The position numbers were made by a program, and so were the translations under genes. The notes beneath the pieces were generated by a model. The model was not told the DNA's origin, made no database searches, and saw nothing but the letters and a program-made list of their open reading frames with translations. 6,375 nt of DNA from Candidatus Woesearchaeota archaeon CG10_big_fil_rev_8_21_14_0_10_32_9 (GTDB lineage Archaea > Nanobdellota > Nanobdellia > Woesearchaeales > 21-14-0-10-32-9), in NCBI GenBank assembly GCA_002762915.1, contig PCYF01000031.1, forward strand, positions 1 to 6,375, given 5' to 3'. The first letter of the stretch is position 1. Each line of letters begins with the position of its first letter. Below are positions 1-4,820 of this stretch, piece by piece.

Positions 1-801
1 TTTTTTTAACAAACTAATTAAAATAACTCCTGAAAATAATAACGGAAAAACAACATCTCCTCCTCCGAGAATGCCAACACGAGAATTAGACCCCTCTCTG
101 TTATCTGTGCGCTGTGAGCTGTTGGCTGCAAGCTGCGAACTTTTTGCTGTGAACTGAACGCTGCGCTTTTCTTTCTTATTTCGTTCTTCTGAATCATCAA
201 CACTATACTTTACTGCGAAACCTGGAAAAAGATTTGCATCTCGAGTAAATGTAGCAAGAGTAACCATATGCTTACTTTTCCAAACCGCATAAGCATCATA
301 AATTGAGATTAAAATCAAAACTATAAACATGGACAAAACAGAAAACATAGGAACAAAAATTAAAGTTATTCCTGTATAAATTAAAACTTCTGTAAAATTA
401 TGAATGACGACGTTTGGCTTGTAAACTTTCCAGAGTGCTAAGAATGCAGCCAACAAAGATAGAAAAATTGTAGATGAATTAAATAAAGCTTGAATAGAAA
501 CAGTCATTGCTAGCCACGACGCAATCAAAAACCAAATTCTCCACCAACTTGTCTTTTTCTTTTTTGCAAAAAACAATAAAACTAATGTTCCAATAGTAAC
601 TCCAACTGCCAAATAAATAATTGACTCTAAATCAGACATTACTGGACGTTCACCGACAAAAGTGTCTTTGAAAGAAATAACGTTCACTCCAGTCTCATCC
701 GTAGAAAAAGAAACAGAGTTACCAATCAAATATAATCCTAAAACATGTGAAACTAAAAAGAAAAGAACAAATATCAAAGTTACTTGCCAAGAATGTTTCA
801 T
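1..801 (-). CDS. Presenilin/signal-peptide-peptidase-like intramembrane aspartyl protease (A22 family), C-terminus off the left edge
   Basis: An open frame runs from the ATG at 801 to the left edge (267 codons, no stop). I see six hydrophobic segments before the second catalytic motif, at about residues 5-27, 60-78, 88-106, 108-124, 137-152 and 153-173. Helix 6 carries a YD pair (Y168-D169, context ISIYDAYAVW). After a hydrophilic loop, helix 7 begins with LGGGD (GxGD, G246-D249). YD plus GxGD in successive helices is the catalytic signature of presenilin/SPP proteases, which cleave substrates inside the membrane; archaeal homologues are known. The C-terminal PAL motif and last helices should lie beyond position 1. 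The helix 6-7 loop (about 176-241) contains an odd 7-residue repeat. It lies 21 nt downstream of the gene ending at 823 on the same strand and may be cotranscribed with it. Substrate unknown. The family call is strong; activity is inferred. Confidence 0.9.
   Translation of the reverse strand, partial: MKHSWQVTLIFVLFFLVSHVLGLYLIGNSVSFSTDETGVNVISFKDTFVGERPVMSDLESIIYLAVGVTIGTLVLLFFAKKKKTSWWRIWFLIASWLAMTVSIQALFNSSTIFLSLLAAFLALWKVYKPNVVIHNFTEVLIYTGITLIFVPMFSVLSMFIVLILISIYDAYAVWKSKHMVTLATFTRDANLFPGFAVKYSVDDSEERNKKEKRSVQFTAKSSQLAANSSQRTDNREGSNSRVGILGGGDVVFPLLFSGVILISLLKK
97..166. repeat. Degenerate 7-bp tandem repeat array inside the protease gene
   Basis: About ten 7-bp units follow one another in register. 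On the + strand the best units are gctgtga (111-117), gctgttg (118-124), gctgcaa (125-131), gctgcga (132-138), gctgtga (146-152) and gctgcgc (160-166), with weaker units between and before them. The array is clearly GC-richer than its surroundings. On the coding (minus) strand three units make 21 nt, so the protein shows three 7-residue repeats (residues 213-219, 220-226 and 227-233; pattern [RKN]-S-[VS]-Q-x-[AT]-[AD]). It falls in the polar loop between the two catalytic helices, where an insertion is likely tolerated. Confidence 0.8.
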
Positions 802-810
802 GTTTATACT

Positions 811-834
811 TCACCAACGCTTTTATTTAATAAA
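811..834 (-). promoter_or_regulatory. Candidate promoter and Shine-Dalgarno site for the protease gene
   Basis: Two signals precede the ATG at 801 on the minus strand. A GGTGA at 815-811, 9 nt before the start, could pair with the 16S tail if the gene is cotranscribed with the upstream membrane gene. A TATA-like, A/T-only stretch at 834-821, centred about 26 nt upstream, could drive a leaderless transcript; it overlaps the last codons of the upstream gene. Sequence alone does not decide which is used. Confidence 0.4.
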
Positions 835-1305
835 TATATATTTCAACTGATCAACTGAAACATTTATTTCTATTTGAATAAAGTGTGAAAATCCTAAAAG
901 TATCATAATTGCGCTTGCAATAGAAATCAAAATTATAAAAACGATGCTTAATTTCTTTTCAAATTGAGGTGAAAATAAAATAACTATGAATCCCACAAAC
1001 CCCAATAAAAAATACCAATCATCAGAATAAATGATTGATAAGTTTGAAAGCACTCTTAAAATTAAGATAAATACTATGTTCACAACATAAAAAATTAATA
1101 ACTCTTCGTGTGCATTTTTTTTAGTCAATTTGGTTTTTATTTCGGCAGCATACCTCACTATAATGCGTATTCCGAAATATAAAAAGAGCACAATAAATCC
1201 CAGTATCTTAAATACGGCCAGCGCAATAGTCAGCTGATTTAATAAAATTAAAATAAGTTCTAAAATTAAAAAAATTGCTGCAGAAATAATCAAGTTTCGA
1301 TTCAT
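823..1305 (-). CDS. Multi-pass membrane protein of unknown function
   Basis: The 160-residue protein (from the ATG at 1305) is very hydrophobic. Five probable transmembrane segments lie at about residues 4-22, 26-50, 70-90, 95-113 and 119-145. A basic loop after helix 2 contains KTKLTKK. I see no catalytic motif and recognise no family. I chose the ATG at 1305 over an in-frame GTG one codon upstream (1308); an out-of-frame ATG at 1310 meets TGA at once. A TATA-like box about 25 nt upstream suits a leaderless start here. The stop at 823-825 is 21 nt before the start of the presenilin-like protease on the same strand, so the two may form an operon. A functional link, for example as partner or substrate, is only a guess. 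Confidence 0.75.
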   Translation of the reverse strand: MNRNLIISAAIFLILELILILLNQLTIALAVFKILGFIVLFLYFGIRIIVRYAAEIKTKLTKKNAHEELLIFYVVNIVFILILRVLSNLSIIYSDDWYFLLGFVGFIVILFSPQFEKKLSIVFIILISIASAIMILLGFSHFIQIEINVSVDQLKYIFIK

Positions 1306-1324
1306 CACATTTTAATACGAACAA

Positions 1325-1335
1325 GATATAAAAAC
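1325..1335 (-). promoter_or_regulatory. TATA-like box for the membrane-protein gene at 823-1305
   Basis: On the minus strand the stretch reads TTTTTATATC, centred about 25 nt before the start codon at 1305. This is the archaeal TATA spacing expected if transcription begins at or next to the start codon (leaderless mRNA). No Shine-Dalgarno sequence lies before the start. Confidence 0.5.
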
Positions 1336-1357
1336 CTTTTGAAAACAAGCTAGATAA

Positions 1358-1373
1358 AGAAAACTTAATAAAC
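1358..1373 (+). promoter_or_regulatory. Weak TATA-like box for the 1396 gene
   Basis: A purine run (gaaaa, 1358-1362), which could act as a BRE, is followed by cttaataaac (1364-1373) centred about 27 nt before the ATG at 1396. There is no good Shine-Dalgarno site, so a leaderless start is likely. With the box at 1325-1335 this makes 1309-1395 a divergent promoter region. Confidence 0.4.
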
Positions 1374-1395
1374 TTTAATTTGCGAACATAGGATT

Positions 1396-1650
1396 ATGAA
1401 GGATGTTGAAAAAAGGTTTAATGCGCTTGAGCAAAGAAATAAAAGAGTTGAACTAGATAAGGAATGGGAAACCAGTTGGATTAGAAAACTAATTATTTTA
1501 GTTCTAACCTACATCGTTGTTCTCTTATTTTTTTTAGTTGCGCAATTACCAAAACCTTTCTTAAATTCTTTAGTTCCTACGGCAGGATTCTTTTTGTCTA
1601 CCTTGACTCTGCCGTTTTTCAAAAAAATATGGATTAAAGCTAGAAAATGA
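1396..1650 (+). CDS. Small two-helix membrane protein with charged N-terminus
   Basis: The protein has 84 residues. Residues 1-28 are charged and probably helical (MKDVEKRFNALEQRNKRVEL), possibly coiled coil. Two hydrophobic segments follow, at about 31-50 and 56-73, joined by a short loop containing LPKPF. The tail is basic (KKIWIKARK), so both termini probably face the cytoplasm. The layout resembles small conserved hypothetical proteins of this type that I recall from uncultivated archaea and CPR bacteria, but I cannot name a family or function. Its stop codon overlaps the start of the DUF54 gene (ATGA, 1647-1650), so the two are almost certainly cotranscribed and translationally coupled. 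It is the first gene of its transcription unit. Confidence 0.8.
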   Translation: MKDVEKRFNALEQRNKRVELDKEWETSWIRKLIILVLTYIVVLLFFLVAQLPKPFLNSLVPTAGFFLSTLTLPFFKKIWIKARK

Positions 1651-2105
1651 AATACGCAAACATAATTCACTTCAGGGTTTTTTGTGAACCGACTGAAAAC
1701 TATGAACAAGTAAAGAAAGGATTGCTCGAATTAGTAGGCTTCAGCGAATCTGAATTAAAGGAAGAAAAAATAGTTCTAAAAGAGACTAAAGCGAAAGGAT
1801 TTGAAGATAAAATAATAAGAATAATAGAATTAGATTTAAAAAAAGACAAACACTGTAACAAATTCTTAAAAAGATTATCAGAAAAGATAAGCAAAGAAGA
1901 TAGACAACAATTAATAGACCAAAAGAACAGATTAGATGATAATTTAAATTTCTTCATCAGATTTGATAAACAAAAACTGCTAGAATACAAATATGACCTA
2001 ACAGAAAGTGGAAACTGTTACCACACCACCATAAATGTTAGCGCATTTCCAAAAAAGAAAGAAAACGCATACAAAATAATAGAAGAATTATTCAAGACAC
2101 AATAA
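1647..2105 (+). CDS. DUF54/COG1325-type RNA-binding protein (predicted exosome-associated)
   Basis: At 152 residues the protein matches the usual size of the archaeal COG1325/DUF54 family, described as a predicted exosome subunit or RNA-binding protein. Family-like features are the N-terminal beta strand ending in TEN (IIHFRVFCEPTEN), a variable charged middle, the conserved-looking DDNLNFFIRFDKQ (about 97-109), and a C-terminal strand with AFPKKKENAYKIIEE. The expected role is RNA binding in RNA processing, decay or translation; no enzyme motif is visible. It overlaps the upstream small membrane-protein gene by 4 nt (ATGA), implying coupling. The pairing of an RNA-binding protein with a membrane protein is unexplained. 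The assignment rests on remembered motifs, not a search. Confidence 0.75.
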   Translation: MKYANIIHFRVFCEPTENYEQVKKGLLELVGFSESELKEEKIVLKETKAKGFEDKIIRIIELDLKKDKHCNKFLKRLSEKISKEDRQQLIDQKNRLDDNLNFFIRFDKQKLLEYKYDLTESGNCYHTTINVSAFPKKKENAYKIIEELFKTQ

Positions 2106-2119
2106 ATTTATATAATAAT
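2106..2119 (+). promoter_or_regulatory. TATA box for trpS
   Basis: The sequence atttatataata begins right after the stop codon of the DUF54 gene and is centred about 26 nt before the trpS ATG at 2137. It is the clearest TATA box in the window. The 31-nt gap has no Shine-Dalgarno site, so trpS probably starts its own leaderless transcript rather than depending on read-through. Confidence 0.65.
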
Positions 2120-2136
2120 ACAACTGCATTCTGAAT

Positions 2137-3225
2137 ATGACTAAAATAATAGATCCTTGGGGATCGGAACTTCCTGAAGATTATGTGAAGATAATAAAAG
2201 ACTTCGGATTAGAAACATTCGATAAAGAACTGTTTCCAGATCCAAATAGATTAATGAGAAGAGGCGTAGTTTTTGCAGGAAGAGATTTAAAAATAATTTC
2301 AAAAGCAATCAAAGAAAAAAAACCATTCTATGCATTAAGTGGATTAATGCCAACAAATGATCAAATACACTTGGGAAACAAGAGCGTAGTTGAAAATTTA
2401 AAGTATTTTCAAGAAAAAGGTGCAAAAACATACATATTAGTTGCAGATTTGGAAGCAGCTGCCGCAAGAGGAATAACCGTAGAAGAAGGAAGAAGAAGAG
2501 CATTAAATTTTCATATTCCCGCATATATTGCTTTAGGATTGGATCCGAAGAAAACAGTATTTTATTTTCAATCACAAAACATGGATGTAGTAAGATTAGG
2601 ATATGAGTTCGCACAAAAGATAACATTAAATGAATTCAAAGGAATTTACGGAAGTGCAGATCCAGGAAGAATAATGTCTGCAGTAACACAAGTAGGAGAC
2701 ATACTATTTCCACAACTAGCACAAAGAATGCCTGGAATAATTCCTGTAGGAATAGATCAAGATCCACACATGAGATTAACTAGAGATGTAGTTGCAAGGA
2801 CAAAACAACAAAAATTCTTTGCACCGAGTTCTTTATACCATAAATATATGCCTTCGCTGGACGGTGGATTGAAAATGAGCAAATCAAAAGCAGACCACGC
2901 AATATCTCTTCCAGAAGATATTGCATCAGTAAAGAAGAAAATAAACAGAGCCCTAACCGGAGGAAGAGATACAGTAGAAGAACACAGAAGATTGGGTGCA
3001 GAAGTAGAAAAAGATATGGTTTTTGAATTGTTAAAACAACACCTAATAGAAGATGATGTAGAATTACAAAAAATATACGATGACTACAAATCAGGAAAAA
3101 TGTTATCTGGAGAATTAAAACAATTAGCATGTAAAAAGATGGAAACATTTATGAATGACTTTAACAATAAATTAGAAAAAGCGAGAAAAGATATTGATAA
3201 AATAAATATCTTGAAATTCGTTTGA
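2137..3225 (+). CDS. trpS: Tryptophanyl-tRNA synthetase, archaeal/eukaryotic type
   Basis: This class I aminoacyl-tRNA synthetase charges tRNA-Trp with tryptophan, using ATP, in the cytoplasm. At 362 residues it is close to the usual archaeal size. In order: the N-terminal IDPWGS (5-10) and PNRLMRRG (36-43) of the archaeal/eukaryotic form; the HIGH-equivalent HLGN (78-81) within LMPTNDQIHLGN; ADLEA (103-107); the active-site block PVGIDQDPHMRLTRD (203-217); KMSKS (246-250); and TGGRDTVEEHRRLG (274-287), typical of the group. All motifs look intact. The final N of HLGN instead of H also occurs in TrpRS proteins. A TATA box lies about 26 nt before the ATG. It ends in TGA at 3223-3225, 12 nt before the next gene, and probably heads an operon with the two following genes. 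Confidence 0.97.
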   Translation: MTKIIDPWGSELPEDYVKIIKDFGLETFDKELFPDPNRLMRRGVVFAGRDLKIISKAIKEKKPFYALSGLMPTNDQIHLGNKSVVENLKYFQEKGAKTYILVADLEAAAARGITVEEGRRRALNFHIPAYIALGLDPKKTVFYFQSQNMDVVRLGYEFAQKITLNEFKGIYGSADPGRIMSAVTQVGDILFPQLAQRMPGIIPVGIDQDPHMRLTRDVVARTKQQKFFAPSSLYHKYMPSLDGGLKMSKSKADHAISLPEDIASVKKKINRALTGGRDTVEEHRRLGAEVEKDMVFELLKQHLIEDDVELQKIYDDYKSGKMLSGELKQLACKKMETFMNDFNNKLEKARKDIDKINILKFV

Positions 3226-3230
3226 GGTGA
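3224..3230 (+). promoter_or_regulatory. Shine-Dalgarno site for the 3238 gene
   Basis: GAGGTGA lies 7 nt before the ATG at 3238 and overlaps the trpS stop codon. It is the best ribosome-binding site in the window. It sits at an operon-internal gene, whereas the first genes of transcription units rely on TATA boxes and lack such a site. It fixes the start of the small membrane protein. Confidence 0.8.
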
Positions 3231-3237
3231 GAATAAA

Positions 3238-3492
3238 ATGTCCTGGTCTAGAAGAATACATTATGCGCCATTAAGTTCAACATTCATGCTTGCAAGCATA
3301 TTAGGCTTTCTACTTTCAATTTGGTTAGTAATGGATTGGTCAGAAAAATGGGGATTTACTTTGGCTTTAATATTTGTAATAATGTTTATTGCGTCAATAA
3401 TAAGCATGTCAAAAGCAGAGCCAATAGATGAGCACATGGATCATTTATCAATACATGAACCGCACAAAGCATACAAGAGGCACAACAGATGA
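3238..3492 (+). CDS. Small two-helix membrane protein
   Basis: The protein has 84 residues. A short basic N-terminus (MSWSRRIHYAP) is followed by two hydrophobic segments at about residues 15-33 and 38-57. The soluble tail (58-84) is rich in His and acidic residues (IDEHMDHLSIHEPHKAYKRHNR): six His in 23 residues could bind a metal, but this is only a compositional hint. I do not recognise the family. A strong Shine-Dalgarno sequence and the 12-nt gap to trpS place it in the trpS operon. Its stop overlaps the YbjQ gene's start (ATGA, 3489-3492), so translation of the two is probably coupled. That overlap makes a membrane-associated partnership with the YbjQ protein possible but unproven. Confidence 0.8.
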   Translation: MSWSRRIHYAPLSSTFMLASILGFLLSIWLVMDWSEKWGFTLALIFVIMFIASIISMSKAEPIDEHMDHLSIHEPHKAYKRHNR

Positions 3493-3803
3493 TAGTAACA
3501 ACAACTGAAACAGTGCCCGGACAAACAACAAAGGAAATTCTTGGAATAGTTAAAGGAAGCACGGTTCAAACAAGACATATTGGAAAAGATATTTGGGCAG
3601 GGCTAAAAACAATAGTCGGCGGAGAGCTAAAAGGCTATACTGGAATGATTATGCAAGCAAGAGAAGAAGCAACAACTAGAATGATTGCTGAAGCAAAAAA
3701 AATGAAAGCAGATGCAGTTGTAAATGTAAGATACACAACATCGGAAGTAATGCAAGGCGCAGCAGAAATACTAGCTTACGGAACAGCAGTCAAATTAAAA
3801 TAA
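3489..3803 (+). CDS. YbjQ/UPF0145 (DUF74, COG0393) family protein
   Basis: At 104 residues the protein is full length for the family. Matching features are the N-terminal TTTETVPG (4-11), LGIVKGSTV (18-26), the central VGGELKGYTGMI (43-54), AREEA..RM (57-65), KADAVVNVRY (73-82) and the terminal EILAYGTAVKL (93-103). The YbjQ fold is a small alpha/beta domain that forms oligomeric (pentamer-like) rings and is often labelled heavy-metal-binding; its role is not established. It has no signal peptide or membrane segment, so it should be cytosolic. It overlaps the preceding small membrane-protein gene by 4 nt, suggesting the two products are made together. It is the last gene of the trpS unit and ends one base from the stop of the opposing gene. 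Confidence 0.9.
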   Translation: MIVTTTETVPGQTTKEILGIVKGSTVQTRHIGKDIWAGLKTIVGGELKGYTGMIMQAREEATTRMIAEAKKMKADAVVNVRYTTSEVMQGAAEILAYGTAVKLK

Positions 3804-3804
3804 A

Positions 3805-4356
3805 TTATTTATTTTTGTCTAAATATTCTTGAAAGAGTTTAGGTATTGTTATAATTTTATATTCTTGCATTTCAACAAGCGGTCGAATATCTTTAATGTT
3901 TCTCTTGATTAATTCATCGTAAACTGCGGGTCCTGAAAACACATTAAGATATAATAAAGAATTTTCTGGAAAAATTTCAATAACTCCCTCACGTCTTTCT
4001 AAGTCTGAAATATATTCTCCTAAAAGTAATCCTTTAACAGGCTCTACTCGATCAATAAGCAACTCAATATTATTAAAAACCCTTTTCCAAATCGTTAAAG
4101 AGCCATTTGATTTCTTTCCAAAAAGTGCAGGAATCCTTATGTTTGCAAAGTTAGAAGGATTACCATTGGTTCTCTCAAGAAATATGTCTGCTATTAGAAA
4201 TCCCAAATACGTCACGGAATTTTCAGAATCATAATCATAAACAGAAGGATTTTTTTTCTTAAAAGAATCGAGCGACAAAAGAAATAAATCATTCCTCGAG
4301 TTATGAAGTGGTGTGTGCAAATAATTATACAAATCCGCAAGAGAATTTTTTACCAT
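3805..4356 (-). CDS. Hypothetical cytosolic protein
   Basis: I do not recognise this 183-residue protein. It has no signal peptide or convincing membrane helix and looks like a mixed alpha/beta soluble protein. Visible segments are a helical N-terminus (SLADLYNYLHTPL), a hydrophobic helix SVTYLGFLIADIFLE (about 47-61), a Gly/Ser-containing stretch PALFGKKSNGSLTIW (76-90) and a strand-rich C-terminal half. The ATG at 4356 lies about 27 nt downstream of a TATA-like box, supporting this start. It is on the same strand as the gene ending at 4406 but has its own promoter signal in the 49-nt gap. Its stop is one base from that of the YbjQ gene, so the two transcripts must overlap at their 3' ends. 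Function unknown. Confidence 0.7.
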   Translation of the reverse strand: MVKNSLADLYNYLHTPLHNSRNDLFLLSLDSFKKKNPSVYDYDSENSVTYLGFLIADIFLERTNGNPSNFANIRIPALFGKKSNGSLTIWKRVFNNIELLIDRVEPVKGLLLGEYISDLERREGVIEIFPENSLLYLNVFSGPAVYDELIKRNIKDIRPLVEMQEYKIITIPKLFQEYLDKNK

Positions 4357-4376
4357 TTATTCGGACAACACACGTC

Positions 4377-4387
4377 AATATTAAAAG
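4377..4387 (-). promoter_or_regulatory. TATA-like box for the 3805-4356 gene
   Basis: On the minus strand the sequence is CTTTTAATATT, centred about 26-27 nt before the ATG at 4356, with A-rich sequence just upstream as a possible BRE. There is no Shine-Dalgarno site before the start, so a leaderless mRNA is likely. Confidence 0.5.
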
Positions 4388-4405
4388 TTTTCTATTAGAA
4401 AGTAG

Positions 4406-4708
4406 TTACTTTTTGTTTTCTTTATCAAATTTTTCTTTGGCCCTATTTTCCTTATGAAAAATCTCGTGGCTAGCACGTTTCTCGAACAAAGAACGAGCAA
4501 CATCAATAATTAAATTCTGATTTTCAAGAAGTCTTTTCTCGTGAACTATCCCTTTGGCATCATCAATGCACTCCTGCATTATACGAATGTTACGCTCGCG
4601 ACATTCAATCTCAGCATTGCGTTCTTCCTCTTCTGAGAGATAAATCTCCTCCCACTTAGGATAAACAGACTTATCCGAAGATTTTGGAAACGTTTTACTA
4701 AATGCCAC
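4406..4708 (-). CDS. Small charged, helical hypothetical protein (GTG start)
   Basis: This 100-residue soluble protein is rich in Glu, Lys and Arg and is probably almost all helical after residue 24. Visible segments are an N-terminal SKTFPKSS, a YPKWEEIYL patch (16-24), an acidic run EEEERNAEIECRERN, an IMQECIDDAK helix, and a C-terminal helix LFEKRASHEIFHKENRAKEKFDK. The pattern resembles small conserved archaeal proteins I recall, but I cannot name a family or function. The start codon is GTG; it sits about 28 nt downstream of a strong TATA box and no in-frame ATG competes near it. It is divergent from the Asn/Thr-rich protein gene and upstream of, and parallel to, the 3805-4356 gene. Confidence 0.7.
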   Translation of the reverse strand: MAFSKTFPKSSDKSVYPKWEEIYLSEEEERNAEIECRERNIRIMQECIDDAKGIVHEKRLLENQNLIIDVARSLFEKRASHEIFHKENRAKEKFDKENKK

Positions 4709-4729
4709 AAATAAGTAGAAGTTGAATGT

Positions 4730-4744
4730 TTTTTATATATTTAT
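4730..4744 (-). promoter_or_regulatory. TATA box for the 4406-4708 gene
   Basis: On the minus strand AAATATATAAAAAA is centred about 28 nt before the GTG at 4708, with GAATA upstream as a possible BRE. This fits a leaderless transcript starting at or next to the GTG codon. It is one half of the divergent promoter region 4709-4802. Confidence 0.6.
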
Positions 4745-4748
4745 TCGA

Positions 4749-4767
4749 AAATAAAGCGAAATAAAGC
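4749..4767. repeat. Two 9-bp direct repeats in the divergent promoter region
   Basis: AAATAAAGC occurs at 4749-4757 and again at 4759-4767, a spacing of 10 bp or about one helical turn. The pair sits between the two divergent TATA boxes and directly upstream of the plus-strand one. It could be a regulator site or simply part of the BRE region; in DNA this AT-rich, chance is also possible. Confidence 0.4.
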
Positions 4768-4770
4768 AAA

Positions 4771-4785
4771 AATATAAAAATATAT
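4771..4785 (+). promoter_or_regulatory. TATA box for the Asn/Thr-rich secreted protein
   Basis: aatataaaaatatat contains a TATA match centred near 4776, preceded by the purine-rich AAGCAAA. The centre is about 27 nt before the ATG at 4803, the same spacing as the other genes here, but about 45 nt before the TTG at 4821. The promoter therefore points to 4803 as the original start. An AAGGA at 4791-4795, 7 nt before that ATG, agrees. Confidence 0.55.
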
Positions 4786-4820
4786 GAAAAAAGGATTTTA
4801 GCATGATAAAAGATTGACAC

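Noticed and set aside
97..166. CRISPR array
   Set aside because: The units are 7 bp, contiguous and within a coding frame; there are no spacers.
18..203. Minus-strand 61-residue open frame
   Set aside because: It lies in another frame of the presenilin-like protease gene, whose YD and GxGD motifs show the true frame; it is open partly because of the 7-bp repeat.
662..850. Plus-strand 62-residue open frame
   Set aside because: It is antisense to the start of the protease gene and spans its promoter, with no family signal.
1509..1990. Two minus-strand open frames (1509-1709 and 1700-1990)
   Set aside because: Both are antisense shadows of the small membrane-protein and DUF54 genes, with compositions that reflect the complement of Lys/Glu-rich coding sequence.
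2309..3148. Two long minus-strand open frames within trpS (2309-2626 and 2780-3148)
   Set aside because: They mirror the codon bias of trpS, are Leu/Phe-rich without sensible membrane topology, and trpS on the plus strand is certain.
4803..4820. TGA at 4815-4817 as a recoded sense codon (Sec, Trp or Gly)
   Set aside because: TGA acts as a normal stop for the genes ending at 1650, 3225 and 3492, no other gene here has an internal TGA, and I see no SECIS-like structure; mutation, error or TTG initiation is simpler.
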